Below the pieces are notes generated by a model that did not search any database, was not told the origin of the DNA, and saw only the letters and a program-made list of their open reading frames with translations. From NCBI RefSeq assembly GCF_024868665.1, contig NC_079891.1, positions 23,164,103-23,228,102 on the forward strand: a DNA stretch of 64,000 nucleotides. Direction: 5' to 3'. This DNA comes from Triplophysa rosa (lineage: Eukaryota > Chordata > Actinopteri > Cypriniformes > Nemacheilidae). Of this stretch, positions 20,487 to 59,387 are shown one piece after another (the first letter of the stretch is position 1; every line of letters starts with the position of its first letter). Both the position numbers and the translations under genes were made by a program.

Positions 20487-22117
20487 TTAAGACATCTGTT
20501 TCTATGTGTGTGCATGTATGCTGGACACAGAAATAAAACTATTCTTGTCGCCCACGTACCAATATGATAGCAGCCTCCTCGTAACAACTATTCTGTACAT
20601 CTAATATTCATATCATTTTATTTACAGTAAACACACTTCTGATGAGCGTAGCTTCAGGACTGTGGAATTAGAGAGCGAGCTAAAATGAGCTAAAGGCAGA
20701 TTTTCTTGTCTTCTTTTTCAGCCAACATATTGTTGATACTGATTATACATTTGTCATGTTCCTCCACACCTTACATTTTTTTTCGAAATCAGTTCTACTG
20801 AGTGACATGATGATGCTTTGTACTTTTCTATCCAATGCGCTCTGTCATATATTAACCTTGACACCTGCACGCACACCCACACGCTGGCATATGTGCACTG
20901 ATTCATTTATTGGCCTCTCTCTCAACCTGTTTGTGCCTGTGCTAAGGCAGATTGAATAAATGACTGCTGCTCATATTTGTGCCATTGATGTGTGATCCCG
21001 TGTTAAAGCTTGAGCAAGAGGGTCCATCAAATAAATTAACCAAATTGTTAAGCGCTCCCAGTCAGATGACTTCACAAATCCCGAGAAATTGCTAAACCCA
21101 CCACAATATGACCCGGCACACCGTGACAGTCATAAATAAAAGGCGGATTGAGAAGAATTTGCTGAAAATAAATAAACAACAAAGTCCCCATCCTCTAAAT
21201 CCACTTTGCTTTTGTAAAACTGACAAAAATTCATTCATCTCTGTCTTTTTAAAACCGACACACAGATCCTCTTTGGCCTAAAAATGAATCGCCCAATCGT
21301 ATCATTCGCTTTGGTAAAAAAGCGTCTGACAAAAAAGTGTAGATAAATGAATAAACCGTTCAGCATCTGTCACTCAGAATGACACATTTCCATTGCACAC
21401 CAAAGCCAATGCATTTCAGGCCCTGTGCAGTGCTGCCCTCTATAGTCATTTATGTGTAATCGCATGTAAATTGTCTTTTCTATAGCATCAATAAAATGCT
21501 TGCACAACCAAAACAAAATCTATCCTGAGCTTATTGAAAATAAACATCCATTCTTTTTTGAATTCTCAGCATTAACAATGGGAACGGGTTAATGGACAGT
21601 TGTTTAGTATGCAACTGCCTATCGGCAATTCTTTGCGTGTAAATGTGCAAACAATGTCGATAAAGCAGGTGCATTTCAATAAATTATCTATGTAGAATAG
21701 CATGAGTAATGAAACGTGCATGTCTCATTGTGTTGTGTATTGCTATCACTACTGACATGCCTTAGTCTCTAAAATTCTCTCATACATTAGTAAATTTGTC
21801 TCTGGTCTTTGAAGAAAGACTAAATGAGTTTTGAGTCTCCCGAGGTCTCCAACAGGACAGTGGCACATCCGGGGCTGAATGCAACTTGGGATGCACAGCT
21901 GATGTTTGCCTCTTTTTCTGTCTATGCATGTCCTTCTTTTCTAGTTTTGTGTGTGTGCACCGTGTTTGCTGAGGACACCAGGTCCTGTTCTTTGTTCATC
22001 ACCATAAAATGAAAAGAAAAAGAGGGTATCCACGTATCCACAATCTGAGCACCCCTGGGCCAGCGCTGGCACAGTAGCCAAGTTCCTGCCACAGTATTGT
22101 GTAAGACTCGACACAAA

Positions 22118-47619
<25,502 letters not shown>

Positions 47620-50600
47620 CTGAACTGTGAGAAAACACAAAGAAGCAGGTATGGAATTAAGACGAGCTGAACAGAGACACTGACAGAATGACTTAATTGT
47701 TCTTGCAGCAGCGTTTGAAGTAGCCTTCAAAAGCCATACAGTACATTAAGAGGTTAAAAGCTCTGTCCACATCAAACAACAGGTATCCTTCTGAACCGCC
47801 AGAACCTCTTAGTAGACCCACTCTGTGAAAGCTTAAGTAACGTCTATTTAAGATAATGTTGTACACTAGTGTAAAAATAGACTGATCGATGTACAGTATG
47901 GTGATCATGTCTCTGAACATGAAGACCTAATTCATTGATTTCTGCCATGGTTTTCTTCCGGTGGTGGGTATCATTAGGGGGTTGGTACTAATAGAATTAC
48001 ATAGAAAATTAGTACATTTGCAAAAACAGATGCAAAAATCATGTTTTTCATTGTGCATTCCAAAATACAGTTAACTAACACAACAAAACAATAAAAACAC
48101 AATAACATGGTAAAAACATGATTTTTGAACATTTTTAAAAAGGAAGTAATCTGTTTTTGCAAATCAACTTTTCATTTATATTGAAGCGTCCCTGGGTCAG
48201 AAAAAGCAGATAATTTCCAGAATACCAAATTTAAAAGTAAAAAAAGCGTAACAAATATAATATAAAAACACCGTGACTGGGACAGTGTAACAAACTATAC
48301 AGTGTGACAATACAGTTTGTTTTCTCAACTGGAAAAAGTGAAAACATTTGCCCTAGCCTTAGCTGTGAGACAACATGATTAAGATTGTATGCCCTGATTA
48401 GTGTGACATCACCTAGGTGGGTGGAGCAAACATCACACAGAAAGTTGACCTTGCAATGCATAAGGTGAGGAAAATATAAAATGAGTTCGATTTCATGGTT
48501 GAGGAAGATGAGATAATGCACTTGGATAAACCAGCAGCTTAACTTAAATTTAACAACACGAAAGACAGTAATTCCAACACAGTATCAATGTTACAGTGTG
48601 CATATTACTCAAACAACACCAGACAAAAAACAAAAACACAGGAAATCAAACTCAATACAAAACAGGTGTGCCCTAATGAGAAACAATGAATAACCAAGAC
48701 AACCATTGATAAGCGGGAACTTAGGAACAAAGAGAAAGAAACTAAGACTTTGATAATGAAACTACAACAGACTATTCGTGACATTGTATGAGCTGATGCG
48801 TTTCATCTTTAATTCACCCTTTAGCTTTCAGAACTCAAAGCTACCATCCATCTAAATTACTCTGTGTGTGCAATAAAATCTCAATCTCAATTTCCAACTT
48901 CTTGGAAAAGCAATGTGGAATAAATTTGATCTTTGTGGGAAATCAAATCACAACATCAGAGTGCTTAAAATAAATACACTCAGCGATGAGAAAACTGATT
49001 TAGCTGTTACACAATTCAGTCTTTTGAAGAGCAAATGAGGAACACAGAAAGATAATTTCTTCTGGGAGAGGCTTGGTAAAACTGTGAAAAATATCTGCAA
49101 TTGTTTCTTTTCAGCACGCATACAGACAGTTTTAATATGGTTTTGACTACTCGCAGTAATTAGACTACTTGTTATTCTGTCTCATGTTGAGCTCACATTT
49201 CCTGAGAAGAGGAACCCTGACTCTATGCGTTCTAGATATCCACCCATATACTGAATATTTAAATAATTCAGCACAAAATCCTCAGTAAAAACATGTTAAA
49301 AAGCAGGTTTGACAAATTTCAGCCATATATAAAACCCTGTTTTTCATAAAACAAATTGGGGCAGAATCTACTGTACATTTACAATAACACAGACATCCTT
49401 CAGGCTGGAGACAGACTTAACCTCAGCATGAGCCCGGCCGCTCTACAAACACACTTTAGGAAGCCAGAGCTATGCATCCATCACACACTCACACGGATGC
49501 AAAATCATGCCTCATCACACCCCATATGCACCGATCGCTGACAGGGTAAACAGACACACATGTCCTAAGTGATCGTCTAAACACACTTTGTCACGGACGG
49601 TGCTTTGAGAAAGGCACCCCTGAGGTACAGCTTAAGATAAACTGTTCTGCAGCAAGAAAACAACTATGTTGAATGGTTATTAATACAGCTTTATCGGATG
49701 CAATCTATTTAAGTGCAGCGTGAGAAAAGAGAACAAGAACGAGCGTGAGAGGAAATTAAGCAAGCATCATGCAGAGTAAGATCCTCTCCAGTCCTTCTAT
49801 ACTTAGAATGAGCATCTCAAAGACCTTTCAGGCAGTCTCTTTGAGCTATAAACTGACATCATGATACTCTACAGCACTAAATCTTTGATGTTTGGCCTTA
49901 CAGTCTTGTCTACAGAGAACTGAGCGTGTACTGTATCCAAACCATGAAGAGTACAGAGAGAGAAGACTCATTTAACAGCATGCTTCTGGCACGGGCTGGT
50001 TTATGTCCTGTGAATTTCAATGGGCACAGTCTGTCTCCACACATAAAGTATGTCTTAAATGCCTAAACTGATTGTTTTAAGTGTAGAACAATTCTGAAAA
50101 ATATAAAAATATTCAACTAAAAAGGTCTACCGGAAGTTAGGTTTGGGTCACATAACGTTAATGTTGTTGCCGATAAAACCGTCTATAATTTGTAGAGATG
50201 CACCTACACTAAATTTTTCCACCGATACCGAGGGGGTGGAACGGTTCACAAAATCCACGGTTCGATTCGTATTACGGTTCTGTGGTCACGGTTTTCGGTT
50301 TGATTCGGTATACATAATGTTTTTTCTCTTTTAACACTCCAGAAATACCATACATCAGCACGAAATACTGTATATAGCCTTATAATCCACCATTTACAGT
50401 ATTTAAAAAAATAAGTTATTCTTAAGGTCATGTCATGTAATCAAAAAACTGAATGAATGAGTCAGCTTGATTTTAGGCAAAGACATATTGTGACATTGAC
50501 AATCATAAATTAAACCTATAGGTGAGATTCTGATACAGCAAAGGAGGATATGTTCATTTCAACAGGCTTTTCATTTATTTGTAAAAAAAAAAGGTTTACA

Positions 50601-51809
50601 ACTGTTGGCCTCAAATTCTAGCTTAGAACAAAAACACTTATTTGTCAAATTAAAAGAATATGCTTTATTGTCCCCACAGTTACTGCCATTATCTGTGGTT
50701 GTTTAAATGCTTGCTCTTTCCTACCCCACAGATCTGAACGTTAGACTGTAAGCAACACTTTTAATCATGGCAGACGGAATACGTTTACTTTAAGTGGTAG
50801 GGGAAAAGGAAGCGGGATGTTTCAGGACAATATGCGCTACACACACGTGCTTGCGCTTGTAGTATGACCTCCTGCCGCGCGGACCACATGACTCACCCTG
50901 CATTCCAATCCGCATACTATCCGTCCTAATAGTATTCGAAAGTAGAATTAGTATGTCCCAAATCGTAGTATGTTGAAAATAGTATTCCAAAGATTCCCGG
51001 ATGGTCTACTACTTCAGGTAGAAATTCGAAGTCCAAATTGATGCACACTCTGAAGGTTGATATTACCCACAACTCATTACGAACAATGCACGCGCCTCTT
51101 GAACCGTGACAAGGGAATTGAACGGTACAAATTTTTTTTAACTTAAAAATGTGAAAAAATGATTTTATTGGCCGATACCAAAGTCCATTTACAGAAGTCA
51201 TGTTTGCAATGCCTCTGGGCAGCTATTTACATGATAGTAAGTAAATAGTCTCTCCTCGAATGATGGAAGGCAGATATTTCTAAAATCACTGGCGAATCAA
51301 AATTAAACAGCATATTTCCGATCAATGATTAAACCTGACATGGACTGTACCATAACTTTGGTTTGCTAAACTTAAAATCACCTTTTGCGAAGTCGCACAG
51401 GCTGGCAAGCACCTCACAAGAGCCCCACCTTGGAGAATCGTCAGCTTTTATCGATTGACAATTGGATCTTTTTACTGGAAGGCGGACTTCCTTCACTAGA
51501 GCAGCCATATTGAGCATTGCATTCCTCCCCATTCGTTGTAAAGGCAGTGGAGCATATATATTATTGATATATTACCGATTATTGGCCGATATACCTTTTA
51601 TATCTTTAAAAATTTGTATAACAATATAATTTTAATAACAACCAGTTATTTAGTAATACAAAACGCATCTTATATCAGCCTTAAGTGCAACACTGTGGCA
51701 ATTTTAAAACATTGCTCTGTTTGCTTGAGCAGTTAATTTTAGGACATGCCAAAGGCATGAGTTTGGGGTAGGGTGACCTTTTTATGTAACATTGGAAAAG
51801 TGTTGAAAA
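47620..51809. other. probable megf9 intron 1 or upstream DNA
   Basis: No exon found. Positions 50180-50300 (GGTGGAACGGTTCACAAAAT, CGGTTCGATTCGTATTACGG) look like a hAT-type repeat end; 50880-51060 (CGCATACTATCCGTCCTAAT, AGTAGAATTAGTATGTCCCA) is another dispersed repeat. 48000-48180 has facing copies of AAACATGATTTTTG-like sequence. Confidence 0.45.
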
Positions 51810-52786
51810 CGTCACAATTACGTCATGGCGCTAGCTGGAGGCAAAACAAAGGGAAAACTGGAGGCGGCCAATACAAACCAGCACAGATTCGGCTACATAA
51901 GGAGTTTAAAATATCATCTTGTTGTGTTGTTTAGTCCCACAATCGACAGAATACAGACTCCAATATGATATTTTAACACATACCTGCTGCCATTGCCAAA
52001 CAAAAATAATGACGACAGCTGTAGTAGTTAAACACAATAAACAAGCAGACAGAACAGAAACGATCATCAAAAATGCTTGCGTTTCACTTTATAACACTTA
52101 AGATAAAAAAACTACTGTATTTTGTTGGTGTGGATTATGATTTGTGCCTAAAAATATCTCTCATATGCCCAAATCAGAAACTGGGGAACAAGGTTATTTT
52201 TCACGTAGCGTTAACTTTTGAACGCATAGGGTATGGAAGCTTACTTTGTTAGTTATATAACAAGCAGTTAACTATTGGCCAGAAACTATAAACATAAAGG
52301 AAACTGTTTGTCATCTCTTTTTCTTTAGTTGTCACAAGTGCATAGTTTCTGGCTGATAGTTAACTGCTAGTTGTATAACTAACAAAGTTAGCTAGCTTAC
52401 CGTTCAAAAAAGTTAACGTTCAAAAGTTAACGCTACGTGAAAAATAACCTTGTTCCCCAGTTTCTGACTTGGGCATACATGAGATATTTTTAGAAACAAA
52501 TCATAATCCACACCAACAAAAGACAGTAGTTTTTAATCTTACGTGTTATGAAGTGAAACATATGATCGTTTCTGTTCAGTCCGCTCATTTTATTGTGTTT
52601 AACTACAGCTGTCGTCAGTGTTTTTGTTTGGCAATGGCAGCAGGTGTGTGTTAAAATATCAAATTGGAGACTGTATTCTGTCGATTGTGGCACTACACAA
52701 CACAACAAGATGATATTTCAACAAGAACTCCTTATGTAGCCGCCTCCAGTTTTGCCTCCAGCTAATGCCGGGACGTAAGCGTGACG
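51810..52786. repeat. ~977-bp imperfect palindrome
   Basis: The left arm 51810-52288 and right arm 52343-52786 are reverse complements at roughly 90% by eye over most of their length, with a 54-bp spacer. Shared landmarks include CACAATCGACAGAATACAG, CTGCTGCCATTGCCAAACAA and AACTGGGGAACAAGGTTATT. Outer ends are CGTCAC and GTGACG. The arms differ by substitutions and small indels, so the structure is not an artefact of a single misread. Likely a foldback-type transposon or an inverted duplication. Matching ORFs on both strands are a consequence of the symmetry. Confidence 0.88.
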
Positions 52787-53630
52787 TCGGCCGTAAAGTG
52801 GTCTATACGCGCTCAGTTTATCCTTACTACACACGCTTGGTTTCTCTGTCTGTTAGGTGTAGATGTCAGGCCACTTAACTGGAGGTAATCCTGTCAGTTC
52901 GTCCCTGGATCCATTGAATGAGCACGTACAGGTCGGCCAGGTCCTTGCGTTAAAGTTAACTTTTTCAAAAACAATCGCGGTCCTAGACAGCTAGTGACCT
53001 TACATGTTCAAATTTAATCCGATTTATTCTAGTCATTGTCAAAAAGCAAACAAACAAAACGTGCTAACTGGCGTTAGTAATGCGGTCAGGGGGATCGTTC
53101 TGCCTCCACCTATAAGCTCCGACCACAAAAACACGTCAAAATGTTTACTAACAGTAAAGGCGTCTATGCATGCAGTGCTGTTTAATGTAATACACTGCAG
53201 CTCTAAACCTATAACAACCACTAAGGTGATATTTTCCTACCGGACCAAGAGAAAACAACATTAAAAATGCAGAATCACACCTTACAGGCCTGCAAAAAAC
53301 TCCACACTTGCCCTGAAGGTGTAAGGATGTTTCCATGACGACAAGTTAAAATGACCCTGCTGTGATTACAGTGAGAGTCTGTTATAATAACCAGGGCAAC
53401 AATCCCACACAAAGACGAGCATTAAATATGCTGGCGAAGCAAATGTTCAACATTTTGTAAACTGTGCAGCATTTTTGTACTTGTCAAGATTAATTAAGGA
53501 AGCGCTTTTGCAATTTGTGAAAACGCTGATCGCACAGCACAGTTTCAAAAGAAGACCGAAATTCACGCAATTATTGGTAAATGCTGATATGGTCACACTT
53601 AAAATGGTCACAACAAGTCAAAAGGGTCTT
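52787..53630. other. non-coding, no feature recognised
   Basis: Moderate GC at 52790-52960 but no exon signals or repeats that I can name. Confidence 0.4.
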
Positions 53631-53784
53631 ATTCATGAAAGACGGGCAGAACAAATTTCTGTTTAAATTGTTAATAAATCCATTCAAATGTAAATTTGCC
53701 CACGGAATTGAAAGTGACAATTTATGTAAGGACGGTTTTACGCACCATTTACACTGGAATTTGTTCTGCTCATGTCTCATGAAT
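53631..53784. repeat. 154-bp foldback repeat
   Basis: ATTCATGAAAGACGGGCAGAACAAATTTC is mirrored as the reverse complement of GAATTTGTTCTGCTCATGTCTCATGAAT. The centre CAAATTTGCCCA/GGGCAAATTTG is weaker. A short MITE. Confidence 0.6.
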
Positions 53785-56700
53785 TAGGGCCCAATGTATT
53801 TTGTAAGTCAAATACTGTATACAAATATGGGATGTACAGGCATGTAAAATGCTTATTTTGCAGGACGGCTATAGCTTTGTACATTCAAACAATTGCAAAA
53901 ACATTTGAAGAACAAGAAGCTTTTTATGTGTGTGCATTGATGCTTTGTATACACTTCAATCAAATACTTTGAAAAAAATCTGTATATAGAATAATACCTT
54001 AATTTTTGTAGAGAAGAAACACAAATGTGTGTGGCACTGGCCAGTAAGCTGTTTTAGCTGGTATTCATGTACATTTTGCTAAGATTCATTCTGCTACTTC
54101 CTCTTGGACTATTTAAGGATAGTGTGGTTTGAGGCCTGGGTGGTTTTGAACTTCTAATGTATAACCCAGTTTCATTTAATGGGTCAATTTCTATATTACC
54201 AATAAGAGGGTATACATTCGGGTATAAATTATACATAAAGATATACAAGTTGTGCATGGGAATCAAAATTATTCCATGACTTTGGGAGTGCTAGTGTCAT
54301 GCTCTTCCATATGGGAACACCAATTAATACCCCAAGAAATATTAAAACAAAATTCCTCATAGCATGTCATGAATTTCAGTCTTTCCGTTTCTTTCTGTGT
54401 TATTTTAGGTTTTAACCAAACTGAGTGAACAGTTACAGGCAGGCCACAAATGGGTTATTGCAATATTTGGGTATTTCCTGGTCTGCTTTTGTTTCTAATT
54501 CTGTCAGGGAAATACTTTAAAACATCAGTCAGCTCTCTTTTGATACTTCAAATTAAAATTACCAGTACTGGTATTTATGTAATAACCACTGTTCAATACC
54601 TGTTAATTTCTTATTCATTCCAGTGCTCAAATTGAATCACGTCTTATGGGGGGACCTCAACCACTAGAGATTTTTTATGGGGAACCAAAAATGACAATTA
54701 GACAATACTAAATATTTTATTTTTCATTCAGTTCAAGTATCCAGGTAAAAATGACCCTAAAAAACAATATGAAACTTTATATTTTAGAGTGCAAGTGGGA
54801 ATTTATTAGCATACATTATTTCACTTTATAAGCGAGACACTACACCAGTACACAACATCATGCGCTTACATTTTTAAAGAGACATGACACCTAAGTCGCC
54901 TAAAAACAGACTTATTAATTATTGTAAATAATTATTCACAATATTTACTGTATCTTATCTGCACAAATTGAAAAACATCATTATTAATTAGATTTATTTT
55001 TTTAGGGACCCCCTTAAGTTAATTATTTACTAGTTATAGGGGATGCCTTATGGGGGTCCCAGATCCCCCAGCCCCCCTCAATTCGAGCACTGATTGTGTC
55101 ACTGCCTCTATCCTGCCACAATATCTTATAAAAAAGCTTATATTTGTTCTTTGACATAATGCATATGGGTAGCAGTCATTTAGTAAAACATGCTTAGCTT
55201 GCTGGAGATAGAAAAATGATGTGTCCTCATTCACTTGGATATTTTGGGACATGTTCCTGATGGAACAACTGTGTTTTGCTTCAACTATTAAAGATAGTCA
55301 GCTAGAGTTAAATTAGTTTTCTTTTAAGAGATTATTGACAAGGTTCTAACACCTCAAGCATATACATGTTCTAGCCTAGCCTTCAGATCTGAAGTACGTA
55401 ACGTGCTCAAATCTCCGAACCACAACCTAAAGCCAAAGTCTGTTTGTCCAAAGAAAAGCAAACACCACCATTCAGCAGAAGCTCATGTCGAGTAACTGGA
55501 AGTGATGGATACAGCCCTAAATGCAATAGCCCCACCTTGAAAAAACAAAAATCAGCAGAATTAAAAAATGCCTGTTTTCATAGTGAAAATACTGATTGGG
55601 TGGAGGGCACCGGGAGAGGTGACTGAACAAAGACACACTGTGCTTAGAGCAAAGCTGGAGACTGTTAATAACCCCTCCTGACTACAGGCCAGAGCCAGTG
55701 AAAGTGGAGAACTCTTTTTCGGAAAGGGACGAGTGATAAGCAGGAAAGTATCAAAAAGATTCACAGACGATCCAAATGAGATTTTCAGATTTTATTAACA
55801 TTTCTTTAATATTCATTCTCTATAAATAACAGTGCATTAATTTGAGCTCTTTTTACCAAATGGAATTCTAGACATTTTTCCCTAAAAAACAGCCTTGGAA
55901 GTTGGAAATGTAAAAAGTAAACTCGAAGTTGACATTAATATTGATGCTGGTCCCTGAGTGAGTATGAGTGTCTACTGTATAAATCGTCACTGTTCCAGTT
56001 CTGCCTTCTAGTTCTGCTGTCTGCTCTTAGGGCTCTGCTGACTGGAGGAGGCGGCTGTCAATCATCATTAAGGGTGTCGCCTCTGCAGCCAATCCGATGT
56101 CGCCCTGCTGTTTAAAGATCTTTCGGCATGGCGTGCTGGGAGTGTGTGTGTGTTCAGGTGTTTTGAATTGCAACCTGTGTTTAGCATTTGTACCCTTTCA
56201 GGGCTCGACATTAACGCTTGTCCGCTTGTCCGTGGCAAGTGAATGTTTTGTATGGGCAAGTGAGAGATAATTTTACTTGCCCGACTGGACAAGTAACTTG
56301 AAAAAAGAATAACAACAGTGCGACATATATGTAGAATAATAGGAATATGTACATTAGACACAGCTGTGTGTTTGTGTGTAGTGCGTTTGTCGTGGTGGTG
56401 CTTGTTGTGTGTGACAATAATCAATGGCGCACCGCATGGAGTCCATGTAACTAGATGCGGAGCTGAATCCTGTTATTTAAATGTGATCTGGCTGTTCTGC
56501 GTGTCTGAGTGAATTACGTGCACAGTTTAACATACAACATGAGTGATGGTCGAGTATTTGTCTGCGTCTGCACTGTATGAGGATGTGAACACATGAACTT
56601 CATCGCCAGTCAGAGTTGATCTGAGAGTTTATTTTACGAGCGTTTTACTGTTTCAGTGAAGCTATCTGCAAACAAGCGTCTTCCCGATGACCCGTCAAAA

Positions 56701-57100
56701 TAAAAGTCCCTTTAAATTGAACACTCAGACAAAAAATACCGTGGTGTACTATAGTATTTGCTTTTGAAAATTGTAGTGCCCTTGTAGTGAATTGATAAAC
56801 ACTGTATACTATAGTAAAGTTCAAAAACACTATAGCATCTAAGAATTTTAGTGCAGTTTACTATAGTATACTACAGTAATTTATGTGGACAAATATACCA
56901 CTGTTGTATAGTTAAAAAGGAAAAATACACAATTGAGAAATATTCAAACAAATTTAGGTAATCTAAAAATGATACGGCCCTAATTTATTCATCTGTATGT
57001 AACATTAATGTCTTTTATCAGTTACCTGTGTATTCATGATGAACTGCACTTGCATATTTTTTTAATGATGACAACAGATGATTTATACTCCTAGTTTGGC
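53785..57100. other. non-coding with scattered repeat ends
   Basis: 56202-56300 carries CAGGGCTCGACATTAACGCT and facing CTTGTCC/GGACAAG motifs, a hAT-type MITE end. 56740-56880 is a TACTATAGTATACTACAGTA block. No gene recognised. Confidence 0.45.
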
Positions 57101-57108
57101 CTGTGCTC

Positions 57109-57380
57109 AGGGCCGGATTATCCAATGGGCATTATCGGCACCGGTGTTGTGCCGAGAAATGCACCCCTGCCAGATTATGCACCTCCTTCTATAACACGCT
57201 GTCCGATTGGCTAATTCTAACCCCTCCCCACACCTAATCCTAACCCCTCCCCTAACACCTAATCCTCACCCTAACCATTGTGGGGAGGGAGGGTGCATAA
57301 TCTGGCAGGGGTGCATTTCTAGGCACAACACCGGCCCAGGGGCCCATGCGCGCTTGGGGCCCATGAAAGGGGGAGAACAT
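57109..57380 (+). mobile_element. hAT-like element start carrying a foldback insert
   Basis: CAGGGCCGGATTATCCAATGGGC and, after the insert at 57141-57334, CCCAGGGGCCCATGCGCGC make up the start of a hAT-type fish repeat. The right end is not identified; the exon-like ORF at 57589 may belong to the same element. Confidence 0.4.
57141..57334. repeat. 194-bp foldback with ~45-bp arms
   Basis: CCGGTGTTGTGCCGAGAAAT...TTATGCACC is matched on the other side by the reverse complement ending CACAACACCGG, with one mismatch seen. The middle is a CCTAACCCCTCCCC-rich mini-repeat. Confidence 0.85.
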
Positions 57381-57588
57381 TTCACATAACATTGCTATCG
57401 CTATATTCATTCTGCCGTGTGCCTCTGGCCCGCACACACGCAAGTGTGCATAAAACAGTGTCTCTAACGTACGCAAGTCTGTCTCTTGATTTAGTAACTT
57501 TTACAAGCCCTTTAGCAGCTTTTGTTCAGGAGAAGCACAAAGCGAAATATCCAGCGACCTTCCGATAAAGCTTTCATTCATTGGGAAA

Positions 57589-57684
57589 ATGTCGCATGTG
57601 CTGTCCAGCGAGCGCAAGGTCTCACTTTCCCCGCGTGGAGGGATCGTCTCAGTCAGCGACAGGAAGAAGCAGCACATTCGACAG
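57589..57684 (+). CDS. orphan first-exon-like ORF of unknown function
   Basis: ATG after AAA, then 32 codons (MSHVLSSERKVSLSPRGG start, basic end DRKKQHIRQ), stopping exactly at CGACAG|GTGACT, a plausible donor. Base composition here is richer in GC than the flanks. I do not recognise the protein and found no following exon. It is either the first coding exon of a hAT-type transposase (repeat start at 57109) or of a host gene on the strand opposite to megf9. Confidence 0.3.
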
Positions 57685-57689
57685 GTGAC

Positions 57690-59387
57690 TCCTGAATGAA
57701 ATAAGTACAAAACAGCGTTTCCAACAACCTGTCACTGTTATCGACTGTTTGAATGTATAAACATGAACACATTTCGTCTGTAAATATACATATGGTTACC
57801 TAGACAGAGACTGTTTGAAAAAATATAGCCAAAATCGACGCTTTTTATGGTGATTCGTTAGAAGATGTCGAGTTTAGTTAGAAAGGTGAAACTGAAAATA
57901 TGTAAATGAAAACAGCTTTATTGTTGTAAATATAATCTATAGGCTAAATTAGAATACCCTCACGTTTGTTTTTAAAATCTCAAAAGATAAAAGTTTTTTT
58001 ACATGTATTTGGTGGTGTTTCTTCGCCAATAATGAATTTTGATATAATGTTGATCAGGTCTAACTGCCTTACTTACTAAAACAATATATGTGATAAAATA
58101 ATTATTAATAGTCTTTAAAAGTGTATCAGGAACGAAATGTTTTAATTTTAGGTCAGATCTACCATGCGTTTCCATTGTGCCAATCGTAGCACGCTCAGAA
58201 ATGACCACTTGAAAGATTTCGAGTTCGAACGAGTTGTGGGGCTGTTTTGAAGGAGGAAAACGGGTAGGTTTTACGCAAACTATGTCATATCAAAGTGGCA
58301 TAATAATGATTTCACTGGAGCCATGGGTAACCATACTGTATCGTGTTCTTTTTGGCGCGATGCAGAAAATGCAGACAGAAGCGCGGAATGCAGGCATAAA
58401 ACAAAAAAGTAGATAATGATCTAAAGCTACATACAGTTATGTTAAAAACTACTTAATAATAATTGTCAATATGTTCATATTTAAAATGCATGAAAAACGG
58501 ATTTACGTTATTTGATGGCATAATGAGCTGTAAATGCGGTGAATGGATTTTAAGCAAACTCAATAAAACTGAGATGACAATGTCTCAGATTTTAGATTCA
58601 CAGAACTTTGAAATGTCTTTGATTATAATGTTTAAAACAAAAAAAGCACTTGAATAAATATGATTGCTTAGCACTGTTATCTGTGTGTCCTAGCAGAGTT
58701 TGCGCAGATTCCTCAGACGGAGTTATTGTTCACAGACATTGAGCCAATTTTCATCCGAGCATAACGCTTGCATTTCCTCAACAAGAACTTGTAAAATAAT
58801 ATTAACATCATAATCACATGCGGACTCGAGTGTTTAGCCTATGTATGTTCTATAAATTAGCTAATTTGGGCAGTATGCTTTATTAGCGGCTTTTTCATTC
58901 GCTCTGCGCGAGATCAAATGTGTTCTGTACTTTTTGTCCATTGCTTTCTATTTGCTTTTTTGTTTACACACATGTTGCTCTTCTTTATAAATAATAAAAA
59001 CATGATATAATGTAGGCTATCTTGTTGATATTCTATAGGCCTACCCTAATTATAATTTGTAGGCTACTTAAATTGCGTTTTTAAGCTTTAATGAATTGTT
59101 GTTAAATATTTTAAGTTTCATGACTTAAGTGTAATAGACACACTTTTAGTAAAATTTGATATAAAAGTTCAATTAAATTGTAGTAATCAAATTAAGAGTC
59201 CAAAAAAACAGACTTAAAGGAGAAAATAAAATGGATTTTGTAGGCTACATATTTTAAGCCCAGGCACAGACCAGCCAAAGCAAACAAATGCTCATCGCGT
59301 CACTTCTCGCAGCTGCTAAAACGATCCAGTCAGGGTTGGCTCATCAGCAAATGCAGAAATTGTCACTTGGTTCTGTATTTCTAGTCA
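57690..59387. other. AT-rich non-coding DNA
   Basis: No exon, repeat boundary or RNA gene recognised. Confidence 0.4.

Larger units (their letters stand above)
15364..22117. other. intergenic region between TNF-like gene 2 and megf9
   Basis: No gene recognised on either strand. The short ORFs have no family features. Contents seen: microsatellite-like ATATATGTATATACAGTATATA at 17906-17940, a repeat of GGGTTAAAAAACAACCCA motifs at 19470-19640, and a MITE at 20190-20486. The stretch 20590-22117 is plain. Confidence 0.5.

Noticed and set aside
51919..52708. Two similar small ORFs on opposite strands, considered as a gene family
   Set aside because: They are mirror images produced by the palindrome; each is broken by stops and has no known motif.
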